Positions 57,182 through 64,000 of a DNA stretch of 64,000 nt are shown here, in pieces. Under the pieces are notes generated by a model. It was not told the DNA's origin, ran no database searches, and saw only the letters and a list, made by a program, of their open reading frames with translations. Every line of letters begins with the position of its first letter. Within the stretch, counting starts at the first letter, position 1. Origin of the DNA: Carboxylicivirga mesophila (GTDB lineage: Bacteria; Bacteroidota; Bacteroidia; Bacteroidales; Marinilabiliaceae); assembly GCF_018271975.1 (NCBI RefSeq), contig NZ_JAGUCN010000023.1, forward strand, positions 1-64,000. The letters are read 5' to 3'. Made by a program: the position numbers and the translations under genes.

Positions 57182-57952
57182 ATGAACATAAAAATTGCAC
57201 TGCTGCAGTTTGATATTGCATGGGAGGATACCGGTTATAACCTGAAATATTTGACAAAGGCATTAATGAATCTGGAAGAAGACACAGATGTGCTTATTCT
57301 TCCGGAGATGTTTCATTGCGGGTTTAGTATGGCGCCGGAAAATAATGATCAAGTTGATGGTGGCGAGGTGCTTGAGTGGATGAAGAATACGGCAAATGAA
57401 CTTGGTATTGCCATAATGGGCAGTGCGATAGTGCAAGTTCAAAATAAATACTTCAATCGGTTGTATGTGGTTCATGATGGCACTGTTAATTGGTACGATA
57501 AAAGGCATCTTTTTACAATGGGAGAAGAGCACATGCACTATCAACGTGGCTTGGAGCGTTTGATAATAGAAGTTAAGGGCTGGCGTATTTGTCCGCTTAT
57601 TTGCTACGACTTGCGCTTTCCGGTTTGGAGTCGAAATACAGGTCATTATTATGATGTGTTGGTTTATGTAGCAAATTGGCCAGCTGCAAGACGCGATGTG
57701 TGGAATACCCTCTTGAAAGCTAGAGCGATTGAGAACCAATCATATGTGATAGGCGTTAATAGAATAGGGAAAGATAATCAACTTGAATATGCTGGCGATA
57801 GCCAGGCCATAAATGCACGGGGTCAGGTGGCCCTTAACTGTGGGGATCAGGAAGGTTTGTTTTATGTAATTTTGAACAGGGTTGAACTTGATGTTTTTCG
57901 AACTAAGTTCCCTGTCCTTGGTGATGCAGATGAATTTAGTTTAAATCCTTGA
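57182..57952 (+). CDS. Carbon-nitrogen hydrolase, omega-amidase-like
   Basis: A 256-residue nitrilase-superfamily amidase. The Glu-Lys-Cys triad is visible: Glu42 (LILPEMFHCGF), Lys107 (WYDKRHLFTMGEEH) and Cys141 (PLICYDLRFPVWSRN). The surrounding motifs match the YafV/Nit2 branch, which hydrolyses alpha-ketoglutaramate or alpha-ketosuccinamate and so completes methionine-salvage or glutamine transamination. The frame is open to 57137, but MNIKIALLQFDIAWED at 57182 matches family starts. It is a single-gene unit. Confidence 0.9.
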   Translation: MNIKIALLQFDIAWEDTGYNLKYLTKALMNLEEDTDVLILPEMFHCGFSMAPENNDQVDGGEVLEWMKNTANELGIAIMGSAIVQVQNKYFNRLYVVHDGTVNWYDKRHLFTMGEEHMHYQRGLERLIIEVKGWRICPLICYDLRFPVWSRNTGHYYDVLVYVANWPAARRDVWNTLLKARAIENQSYVIGVNRIGKDNQLEYAGDSQAINARGQVALNCGDQEGLFYVILNRVELDVFRTKFPVLGDADEFSLNP

Positions 57953-58049
57953 ATTTCATTTTGAAATTTCAATGTGGTTTTATTTTGAAAGAACAATGAA
58001 TTAATATTAACTTTAATTATCTCTTAGTATACTATTAAATATAACTGGT

Positions 58050-58292
58050 ATGAAAACATTGAATGTATATGTGCCTGACGAAAAAATAAAGTTTATGCGT
58101 GAACTCTTTGATAACTTAGGTTTGGATTGGAGTTTTGGCAGAACTATTGATGCTGAAATGAATGATCTTCCGGAGCGTCCATCGCCATACGAACTAGATG
58201 AGGAGGCACGTAAAAAGGCAGCAAAGGTGCGTGAAGAAAGTCTGAAAGATGTAATTAGTCGCATCGAAGAGATGCGAAAGGGTAGAACTTAA
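58050..58292 (+). CDS. Small antitoxin-like protein
   Basis: An 80-residue charged protein. It begins MKTLNVYVPDEKIKFMRELFDNLGL, a short beta strand then helix like ribbon-helix-helix or Phd-type antitoxins of Bacteroidota, and ends in a Glu/Arg/Lys-rich helix (about 48-80). No RelE/ParE-like toxin ORF follows: only 111 nt separate it from the next gene. It may be an orphan antitoxin, a small regulator or simply unknown. Confidence 0.55.
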   Translation: MKTLNVYVPDEKIKFMRELFDNLGLDWSFGRTIDAEMNDLPERPSPYELDEEARKKAAKVREESLKDVISRIEEMRKGRT

Positions 58293-58403
58293 AATAAGCT
58301 TCTTCTTTTATTGTTTATGGTATAATTATTGCTATTCTAAAAGGCAAGATAGCAGCTTGTAATCAGAGTTGTTGCATCAAATTATAACCTTAAATTCAGA
58401 AGC

Positions 58404-59033
58404 ATGCGTATTACTATCAAATTTCGTTTGATTGGCACATTGTTGCTAATCGGTTTCTTGGGTATTGCTCAAGAATATGTTGCGGATCTTAACGTTTATA
58501 CCACGGTGGACAAAATGCCTCGACTAAAAGGGGCAGGAAATGATATAAGTCGGTTTATTCGTAAGCAGGTTAATTATTCCGATAACCTAAAGATAAAAGG
58601 TATAGAGGGGGATGTTTGGGTAAGCTTTGTGGTAACTGCAAGTGGCGAAGTAACCCAGGTTGAGCTCGAGAAGGGTATCGATAAAGAGCTGGATACGCGA
58701 GTAATAGAAGCTATAAAAGCAACCGAAGAATGGAAGCCTGGGGTATTGAATAAGGAAAAGGTAAACACCAAAATGCGACTGCCGGTTAGGTTTCAATTAT
58801 CTAGTGGTGAAAGGCAATTGGCAGGCAACATCAAATCATTAGAAGTATTGGGTAAGCATCCTTTATTTGTTTTGGATAATAAAATCGTTGACGGATTGGT
58901 CGCTATTGAAGATTATAATGTGGAATCTATTCGCATAATAAAAGGAGATAAGGCTATCAAGCTATATGGCGATAAGGCGGTTGATGGAGTTGTTGTTATG
59001 ACTTCAAAGAGAGGTACACCTCCGTTGTATTAG
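58404..59033 (+). CDS. TonB C-terminal domain protein with receptor-plug-like tail
   Basis: A 209-residue envelope protein with a signal sequence or single N-terminal TM (about 5-23). Residues about 37-133 form a TonB/TolA C-terminal domain (IEGDVWVSFVVTASGEVTQVELEKGI, then WKPGVLNKEKVNTKMRLPVRF). Residues about 152-204 look like the end of a SusC-type plug (LFVLDNKIVDGL, VESIRIIKGDKAIKLYGDKAVDGVVVMTSKRG). It lacks the long Pro-rich spacer of TonB. It may couple to receptors or act as a decoy or adaptor; the function is unknown. No exbB or exbD is nearby. Confidence 0.75.
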   Translation: MRITIKFRLIGTLLLIGFLGIAQEYVADLNVYTTVDKMPRLKGAGNDISRFIRKQVNYSDNLKIKGIEGDVWVSFVVTASGEVTQVELEKGIDKELDTRVIEAIKATEEWKPGVLNKEKVNTKMRLPVRFQLSSGERQLAGNIKSLEVLGKHPLFVLDNKIVDGLVAIEDYNVESIRIIKGDKAIKLYGDKAVDGVVVMTSKRGTPPLY

Positions 59034-59260
59034 TAGTACATGCCTGTTACAAGCCATAACAACATGATATATAAATCAAAAGGAATTAATAGACCTATTA
59101 ACTCCTTTTGATTTAAGCAAAGATGATATTTCTGATTAAGCTCTATTATTCAGTGTTTTTTGTTACGATATAATCTTATTCATAAATAGAGGCGTGATGC
59201 CTGATGTCTATTTTACGTTTGATTAACTCTTTCTTTCTTCCAAATAAAAGGAAAAGCAAT

Positions 59261-59268
59261 TATCTTTG
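59261..59268 (+). promoter_or_regulatory. Orphan -7 box in the 59.0-59.7 kb gap
   Basis: TATCTTTG (59261-59268) fits TAnnTTTG. No ORF of useful length follows before pta. The downstream sequence contains small hairpins (GCACT/AGTGC near 59323-59342, CTTAC/GTAAG near 59441-59456) but no clear terminator. It could start a long pta leader or a small RNA. Confidence 0.35.
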
Positions 59269-59634
59269 TGTTCTCCTTCAAAAGCTGATTAGTTAATAAA
59301 TCCAACGATTATTGAAACTATTGCACTCTGTTTGTAAAGTGCGTAGGTAGTTTTGGCATGTATGGCGTCTTTTAATATAAAGGCGCAAAGATGTTATGAG
59401 CTGCATTTTGGTTGTTAGCCTGTGTGTTTCGTATGATGAACTTACGATTTGTAAGTTGGCTTGCAATTTTTCACCAATAATGACGCTCTGTTTGTTGATT
59501 TAAAGGAAGTAAATGGAAAATTAAATGATAATATGAAACTTCCTGAAATTGGCATTGAAAATAGCCTGCTATTTTCTGTTTTTAAACATCTTAATTAAAT
59601 GATAAAAGACATGTAAATAATGCGAATTTCACCG

Positions 59635-59642
59635 TAGATTTG
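59635..59642 (+). promoter_or_regulatory. -7 box of pta
   Basis: TAGATTTG (59635-59642) fits TAnnTTTG and lies 34 nt before pta. No TTG sits at the exact upstream spacing. Confidence 0.5.
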
Positions 59643-59676
59643 CAGCAAATTGATAATTATAACATTTAAAGACGAA

Positions 59677-60681
59677 ATGGAATTTATTGAGCAACTTAAA
59701 CAACGAGCAAGCGAAAACAAGAAACGAATTGTTTTGCCTGAAGGTTTGGAAGAGCGCACATTGCGTGCAGCTAATACTATTTTAACCGAAGGTTTTGCTG
59801 ATGTTATCCTTATTGGTAATCCGCAAAAGGTAAATGAAGCAGCTGCTGGTTTTGGTTTGGAAAATATTGATAAAGCTACAGTTGTTGATCCTGAAAACCA
59901 TGAAAAAATGGATGCTTATGCTGACATGATGGTTGAGATAAGAAAAAACAAAGGGATGACAAAAGAACAGGCGCTTGAGTTAATCAAAAATCCATTGTTT
60001 TTAGCTGTTATGATGATTAAAGCCGGAGATGCCGATGGTGAAGTGGCCGGAGCTGATAATGCAACTGGTGATGTGTTGCGTCCTGCTTTTCAGTATGTGA
60101 AAACAGCTCCCGGTATTAGCGTGGTTTCCGGAGCGTTTATCATGATTTTGAAAGATAAAGAGTTTGGTGAGGATGGCATGATGGTGTTTGCCGACTGTGC
60201 TGTTCATCCTAATCCAACTGCTGAAGAACTGGCTGAAATTGCAGTGGCAACAGGTCGTACAACGCGAGCAATTGCCGGTTTCGAACCTAAAATTGCCATG
60301 TTGAGCTTCTCAACAAAAGGCTCAGCTAAGCACGAAATGGTTGACAAAGTAGCAACTGCTACTGAATTGGCAAAACAAATGGCTCCTGATCTAAAAATTG
60401 ACGGTGAGCTTCAATCAGATGCGGCAATTATACCTGCCATTGGCCAAAAGAAGGCGCCTGGTTCAGAGATAGCTGGTCAGGCTAATGTATTGGTATTCCC
60501 AACACTTGAAACAGGTAATATAGCCTACAAATTGGTTCAGCGTATGGCTCATGCTGAAGCTATAGGACCTGTCTTACAAGGTATGGCTGCGCCAATTAAC
60601 GACTTATCGCGTGGTTGTTCGGTGAGTGATATTGTTAACCTTGTTGCCATTACCGCTAATCAGGCTGCAGGAAATATGTAA
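59677..60681 (+). CDS. pta: Phosphate acetyltransferase
   Basis: A 334-residue class I Pta that interconverts acetyl-CoA and acetyl phosphate in the acetate-producing, ATP-yielding pathway. Motifs are KKRIVLPEGLEERTLRAA (N-terminal), GEVAGADNATGDVLRPA, FADCAVHPNPTAEELAEIA, MLSFSTKGSAKHE and a GPVLQGMAAPINDLSRGCS C-terminal loop. The long N-terminal DRTGG extension of enterobacterial Pta is absent. The frame runs 9 codons further upstream, but MEFIEQLKQRASENKK at 59677 is the family-like start. It ends at its own terminator before the dehydrogenase-like gene. Confidence 0.95.
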   Translation: MEFIEQLKQRASENKKRIVLPEGLEERTLRAANTILTEGFADVILIGNPQKVNEAAAGFGLENIDKATVVDPENHEKMDAYADMMVEIRKNKGMTKEQALELIKNPLFLAVMMIKAGDADGEVAGADNATGDVLRPAFQYVKTAPGISVVSGAFIMILKDKEFGEDGMMVFADCAVHPNPTAEELAEIAVATGRTTRAIAGFEPKIAMLSFSTKGSAKHEMVDKVATATELAKQMAPDLKIDGELQSDAAIIPAIGQKKAPGSEIAGQANVLVFPTLETGNIAYKLVQRMAHAEAIGPVLQGMAAPINDLSRGCSVSDIVNLVAITANQAAGNM

Positions 60682-60686
60682 TAAGA

Positions 60687-60718
60687 AGGCCGGTTTTAAC
60701 CGGCTTTTGTTTTTTTTG
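60687..60718 (+). terminator. Terminator after pta
   Basis: GCCGGTT (60689-60695) pairs with AACCGGC (60698-60704), then TTTTGTTTTTTTT. Read-through into the next gene is still possible because it lies only 50 nt on. Confidence 0.82.
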
Positions 60719-60767
60719 AGTGCAAGTACATAATATAAAAACCATTAGGAAATAAAAAAACGGATAG

Positions 60768-61751
60768 ATGGCTGAAATTCTTGTAGAACCTATTGAGCAA
60801 TATGCATTAGGTCAGAAGAAAAAAGGGAAAACATTGTTTTCAAAAGTTGGCGTTGTAGGATGTGGAAAGGAAGGGCAAAATATTGCTCGCATCGCCAGCT
60901 GGCATGGAATGGAAGTTGTTTTTATTGAGTTGAATGAGGAAAAAATTACTTCAGCTCTTGACAACATCGGAAAAGAATTAGATAGCAGAATTGAAAACTG
61001 GGGCTTAACAGTTAGTGAAAAACGTGCTATCATGAGCCGAATCAAAGGATCGACAGATTTCAATGATTTGGCAGACTGCGATTTTGTAATTGAGGCAATC
61101 AGAGCTGACGAAAAAACTGGAGTTCGCAGTATTGATGCCCGTAAAGAAGTATTCAGAAAAGTAGAGGCAGTGGTAGCCCGCGATGCTATTATTGCTACAA
61201 ATGCCACTACAATTGTTGTTACAGAGTTGGCATCTGAATTACAATTCCGCGAGAGATGTGCCAGCCTGCACTTCTTTGTAACGTCGCCAGAAGCACGTAT
61301 CATCGAAGTTGTAAAAGGTTTATATACTTCAGATGAGGTGTATGAGCGTGTTTGCACGTTTGTAAAGCTAATTAATCGCGATGTAATACCTGTTGAAGAA
61401 TCAGCTGGTATTGTTAGTGTTCGATTATATGTCACCTTGCTTAATGAGGCTTGTGCTACCTTAATGGAAGGTGTGGCTACCATGCGCGATATTGATAAAA
61501 CCATGGAAATAGGTTTAGGTATGCGCTTAGGTCCTTTCAAAGCAGCTGATGTGATTGGTTTAGATAAAGTTGTTCGTTGGATGGAGAACTTGCATGAAGA
61601 GTTTGGTAACCAGAAGTTTGCACCTTCGCCATTGGTTCGTCGTTTGGTGCGTGCCAAGCGTTTGGGTAGTCATGTAGGTGTAGGTTTTTATCGTTATGAT
61701 CAGGAAGGAAACATCCTGGACGACGAAACGATATTGAGTAAGAAAGCCTAA
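60768..61751 (+). CDS. 3-hydroxyacyl-CoA dehydrogenase-like protein with altered active site
   Basis: A 327-residue protein with a Rossmann NAD-binding domain (VGVVGCGKEGQNIAR, 27-41; DFVIEAI, 105-111) and the C-terminal 3HCDH domain (about 210-312, ending GSHVGVGFYRYD). The His168-Glu180 dyad of the family is kept (LHFF...IIE). However, the Asn after HFF is Val171 and the Asn of the GFxxNR motif is Val218 (AGIVSVRL). The usual ASNTSS reads ATNATT. It may still oxidise a 3-hydroxyacyl-CoA, or may have changed substrate. Its place between pta and ackA/ptb links it to acyl-CoA fermentation. Confidence 0.85.
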   Translation: MAEILVEPIEQYALGQKKKGKTLFSKVGVVGCGKEGQNIARIASWHGMEVVFIELNEEKITSALDNIGKELDSRIENWGLTVSEKRAIMSRIKGSTDFNDLADCDFVIEAIRADEKTGVRSIDARKEVFRKVEAVVARDAIIATNATTIVVTELASELQFRERCASLHFFVTSPEARIIEVVKGLYTSDEVYERVCTFVKLINRDVIPVEESAGIVSVRLYVTLLNEACATLMEGVATMRDIDKTMEIGLGMRLGPFKAADVIGLDKVVRWMENLHEEFGNQKFAPSPLVRRLVRAKRLGSHVGVGFYRYDQEGNILDDETILSKKA

Positions 61752-61810
61752 TTAAGTAAAAACATTAACGAACAAGATGGTGAGTACATCATCAAAAAGA
61801 AATTAGCAAA

Positions 61811-63028
61811 ATGAAAATTTTAGTATTGAACTGTGGTAGTTCATCTATTAAATATCAACTGTTCAACATGGCCGAGAGTGATTGGGGTGTGTTGGCAGCA
61901 GGTGTAGTTGAGAAAATTGGTCTGAAAGGATCTTTTCTGAAACACCAGAAGGAAGGTAATGAAAAGGTGTTGTTGGAAGGTGAGATATTAGATCACCAAA
62001 CCGGTATTGACTATATCCTTGGCGTATTGGTGAGCGAGCGTCATGGGTGTATTAAATCACTCGAAGAGATTGATGCTGTTGGGCACCGTGTGGTTCACGG
62101 TGGTGAGGAGTTTAATTCAAGTGTATTCATTACCAATGATGTAGTGCGTAAAATGGAAGAGTGTATCGACCTTGCACCATTGCACAACCCACCAAACCTA
62201 AAGGGTATTGAGGCCATTACGCAGCTATTGCCAAGCGTTCCTCAGTGTGGTGTGTTCGATACGGCTTTCCACCAAACAATGCCTAAGGAGGCCTATATGT
62301 ATGCTATTCCTCAGTCATTGTATAAGAAGTACGGAATTCGTCGCTATGGTTTCCATGGTACCAGTCACCGTTATGTATCAAAGCGTGCATGCGAAATTTT
62401 AGGTGTTGATTACAAATCTCAGAAGATTATTTCATGTCACCTGGGTAATGGTGCTTCAATTTGCGCTATCAAAAACGGTGAATCAGTAGATACCTCTATG
62501 GGATTCACACCGCTTGAGGGCTTAGTAATGGGTACGCGTGCAGGTGACCTTGACCTTGGGGCAGTTACATACATTATGGATAAAGAGTTGATTGGTACAC
62601 GCTCTGCAAGTGTGCTGTTTAACAAGCATAGTGGAATGTTAGGCCTAACTGGTATCTCTTCGGATATGCGTGAGATTGAAAGCGCTGCTTCTGAAGGACA
62701 TGATGGTGCTTTACTAGGACTGAAAATATACGATTACCGTATCAAGAAGTACATTGGCTCTTATGCTGCTGCTATGGGAGGTGTTGATGTGATTATTTTC
62801 ACTGGAGGAATTGGTGAAAATGGCGACAGTACCCGTGCCGGCATTTGCGAAGGATTGGAGTTTTTAGGTGTAGAAGTAGATCCAGCTAAAAACAAAGGTA
62901 TGCGTGGAGAAGAGCAGGTGATTAGCCCGGATAATGCCAAGGTAAAAGTGATGGTGGTGCCAACTAATGAAGAGTTGGTAATTGCTCAGGATACCAAGGC
63001 TATTGTCGAAGAATTGGCTAACCGCTAA
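61811..63028 (+). CDS. ackA: Acetate kinase
   Basis: A 405-residue ASKHA-fold kinase that converts acetyl phosphate and ADP to acetate and ATP. Visible motifs are LVLNCGSSSIKY (4-15), GHRVVHGG, LAPLHNPPNLKGI, the catalytic FDTAFHQTMP, RRYGFHGTSHRYVS, HLGNGASICAI, and the GTRAGDLDLG and FTGGIGEN phosphate and adenosine loops. Asn7, Arg (RVVHGG), Asp in FDTAFH and the GTRAGD Arg are all in place. The length is standard. With pta upstream and ptb directly after it, it may accept propionyl or butyryl phosphate too; no separate butyrate kinase is in the window. Confidence 0.95.
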   Translation: MKILVLNCGSSSIKYQLFNMAESDWGVLAAGVVEKIGLKGSFLKHQKEGNEKVLLEGEILDHQTGIDYILGVLVSERHGCIKSLEEIDAVGHRVVHGGEEFNSSVFITNDVVRKMEECIDLAPLHNPPNLKGIEAITQLLPSVPQCGVFDTAFHQTMPKEAYMYAIPQSLYKKYGIRRYGFHGTSHRYVSKRACEILGVDYKSQKIISCHLGNGASICAIKNGESVDTSMGFTPLEGLVMGTRAGDLDLGAVTYIMDKELIGTRSASVLFNKHSGMLGLTGISSDMREIESAASEGHDGALLGLKIYDYRIKKYIGSYAAAMGGVDVIIFTGGIGENGDSTRAGICEGLEFLGVEVDPAKNKGMRGEEQVISPDNAKVKVMVVPTNEELVIAQDTKAIVEELANR

Positions 63029-63060
63029 CAGGTTGACTAAATCTTTAGATCCAATATAAA

Positions 63061-63957
63061 ATGTTTAAATCCTTATCAGATCTTCAAAAGCTTATTGAAA
63101 AAAATAAGGTTAAGAAGAAGCTAGCTCTTGCAGTTTCGCAAGATTCACACTCTTTAGAGGCTGTGCATGCAGCCTTTAAGGCAGGTATTATCGAGCCCAT
63201 TTTAATCGGTTCCCGTCCTGATACCGAGCGTATCATTGATGAGAAAGGTTTTGATTTTAATGGTGCTACATTTATTCATGAGCCCGATGATGTAAAATCA
63301 GTTGAATTGGCCGTGCGTATGGTGCACGATCATAAGGCAGATATCTTGATGAAAGGTAAAGTGGCTACTCCTGTGCTGTTAAAAGGAGTGCTTAACAAGG
63401 AGTGGGGATTGCGTACAGGTAGTTTGCTGTCGCATTTTGCACTTTTTGAGGTAGATACCTATCATAAGTTAATTGCTGTTACTGATGTTGCGATGAATAT
63501 TGCTCCTAACTTAAAGGATAAGATAGGCATCGTTAATAACTCAGTGGGTTATATGAATAAAATGGGTATTGCCAAACCTAAGGTGGCAGTACTTGGCGCG
63601 ATTGAGATGGTGAATGAAAGCATGCAGGCAACTCTGGATGCAGCTTTGCTGTCAAAAATGAATCAGCGCGACCAGATTAAAAACTGTATCATTGATGGTC
63701 CATTGGCCTTTGATAATGCGGTAAGCTTCGAAAGTGCCAAGCATAAAGGCATTAAAAGCGAGGTGGCCGGAGATACAGATTTGTTATTAATGCCTGATAT
63801 TGAGGTAGGTAATGTATTGTATAAAACGTTGGTATTCTTTGCAAAAGCTAAGGTGGCCTCTGTAATACTTGGCGCATCGGCTCCAATTGTACTTACCTCG
63901 CGAAGTGATTCTGAAGAGTCTAAATACAATAGTATACTATTAGCCGCAATGGGCTAA
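63061..63957 (+). CDS. ptb: Phosphate butyryltransferase-like enzyme
   Basis: A 298-residue member of the phosphate acetyl/butyryltransferase family, of the shorter Ptb length. It would interconvert butyryl-CoA (or a similar acyl-CoA) and butyryl phosphate. Features are KKKLALAVSQDSHSLEAVHAAFKAGI, DILMKGKVATPVLLKGVLNKEWGLRTGSLLSHFALFEV (in part, about 96-130), DGPLAFDNAVS and a C-terminal LGASAPIVLTSRSDSEESKYNSI end. It begins 32 nt after ackA, so it is probably cotranscribed. A butyrate kinase gene might have been expected next, but a terminator follows. Confidence 0.9.
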   Translation: MFKSLSDLQKLIEKNKVKKKLALAVSQDSHSLEAVHAAFKAGIIEPILIGSRPDTERIIDEKGFDFNGATFIHEPDDVKSVELAVRMVHDHKADILMKGKVATPVLLKGVLNKEWGLRTGSLLSHFALFEVDTYHKLIAVTDVAMNIAPNLKDKIGIVNNSVGYMNKMGIAKPKVAVLGAIEMVNESMQATLDAALLSKMNQRDQIKNCIIDGPLAFDNAVSFESAKHKGIKSEVAGDTDLLLMPDIEVGNVLYKTLVFFAKAKVASVILGASAPIVLTSRSDSEESKYNSILLAAMG

Positions 63958-63963
63958 TGGAAA

Positions 63964-63998
63964 GCACCCGGTCTGCTCCTCAGGCCGGGTGTTTATAA
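63964..63998 (+). terminator. Terminator after ptb
   Basis: CACCCGG (63965-63971) pairs with CCGGGTG (63985-63991) around a 13-nt loop, followed by TTTATAAAA. It closes the acyl-CoA fermentation cluster at the window's edge. Confidence 0.75.
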
Positions 63999-64000
63999 AA

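Noticed and set aside
57263-57739. 158-codon minus-strand frame opposite the omega-amidase-like gene
   Set aside because: The plus strand carries the catalytic triad of a known family; the antisense product has no domain.
60812-61657. 281-codon minus-strand reading frame inside the dehydrogenase-like gene
   Set aside because: It lies wholly opposite a clear family member, is Ser/Thr-rich and shows no domain; it is a codon-bias shadow.

Overview
The window is about 64 kb of a Bacteroidota chromosome. The best fit is a marine or sediment fermentative member of the Bacteroidales/Marinilabiliales type; that placement is my inference. Direct signs are repeated -7 boxes of the Bacteroidota form TAnnTTTG, a giant surface protein with a type B (CHU_C) type IX secretion signal followed by a PorP/SprF partner, a TonB receptor with a carboxypeptidase-regulatory-like N-domain, and several families largely confined to this phylum (DUF4783, DUF6340, DUF6624). 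There are no IS elements, CRISPR arrays or prophages. Genes lie on both strands and most of the window looks like core chromosome.

Layout. 1-90: 3' end of a 5S rRNA. 0.2-1.9 kb: a hemerythrin-like RIC protein, a LuxR-type regulator with a degenerate receiver, and an RDD membrane protein. 1.9-6.1 kb (minus): a very large NtrY-like histidine kinase behind rlmH. 6.3-7.6 kb: DUF4783-nadC. 7.7-11.7 kb (minus): a transglutaminase-like lipoprotein and valS. 11.9-15.3 kb: a metal-uptake-like block (palindromic operator, lipoprotein, TonB receptor, Fur-family regulator). 15.4-18.4 kb: xerD, aroQ and pyk. 18.8-19.2 kb: three identical tRNA-Asp genes behind one good promoter. 19.4-30.5 kb: a 3378-residue Calx-beta surface protein plus its PorP/SprF partner. 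30.6-37.0 kb: a secreted C26 amidotransferase-like protein and two chemoreceptors flanking sucD. 37.3-44.3 kb: the accessory part, with a small HTH protein, an OmpA-like protein, three secreted proteins (two peptidase-like), a 76-residue peptide with a double-glycine leader, gene remnants and hairpins. 44.4-48.7 kb: a TetR-controlled TolC/HlyD/ABC-2 exporter. 49-58 kb: fabG, an iron alcohol dehydrogenase, a DUF6340 lipoprotein, a PBP4-type peptidase, DUF819, a beta-barrel protein, YitT and an omega-amidase-like enzyme. 58-59 kb: an orphan antitoxin-like ORF and a TonB-CTD/plug-like fusion. 59.7-64 kb: pta, a 3-hydroxyacyl-CoA dehydrogenase-like gene, ackA and ptb.

How the genes fit together. 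Pyk, Pta, AckA, Ptb, the dehydrogenase-like protein and the alcohol dehydrogenase suit an organism that ferments sugars to acetate and possibly C4 acids or alcohols. The TonB receptor, lipoprotein and Fur-family regulator look like one metal-responsive uptake unit. The exporter genes are ordered as one operon with two palindromes bracketing the promoter of the TetR gene.

The most unusual part is 37.3-43.1 kb. A peptide with an LKGG leader sits between a gluzincin-like secreted protein and a secreted M28 peptidase, with no modification enzyme or C39 transporter in view. The peptide-M28 pair is bracketed by two copies of a 19-nt hairpin sequence. Functions here are inference. Starts were moved inward from the longest reading frame where family N-termini or signal peptides argued for it; each case is noted.
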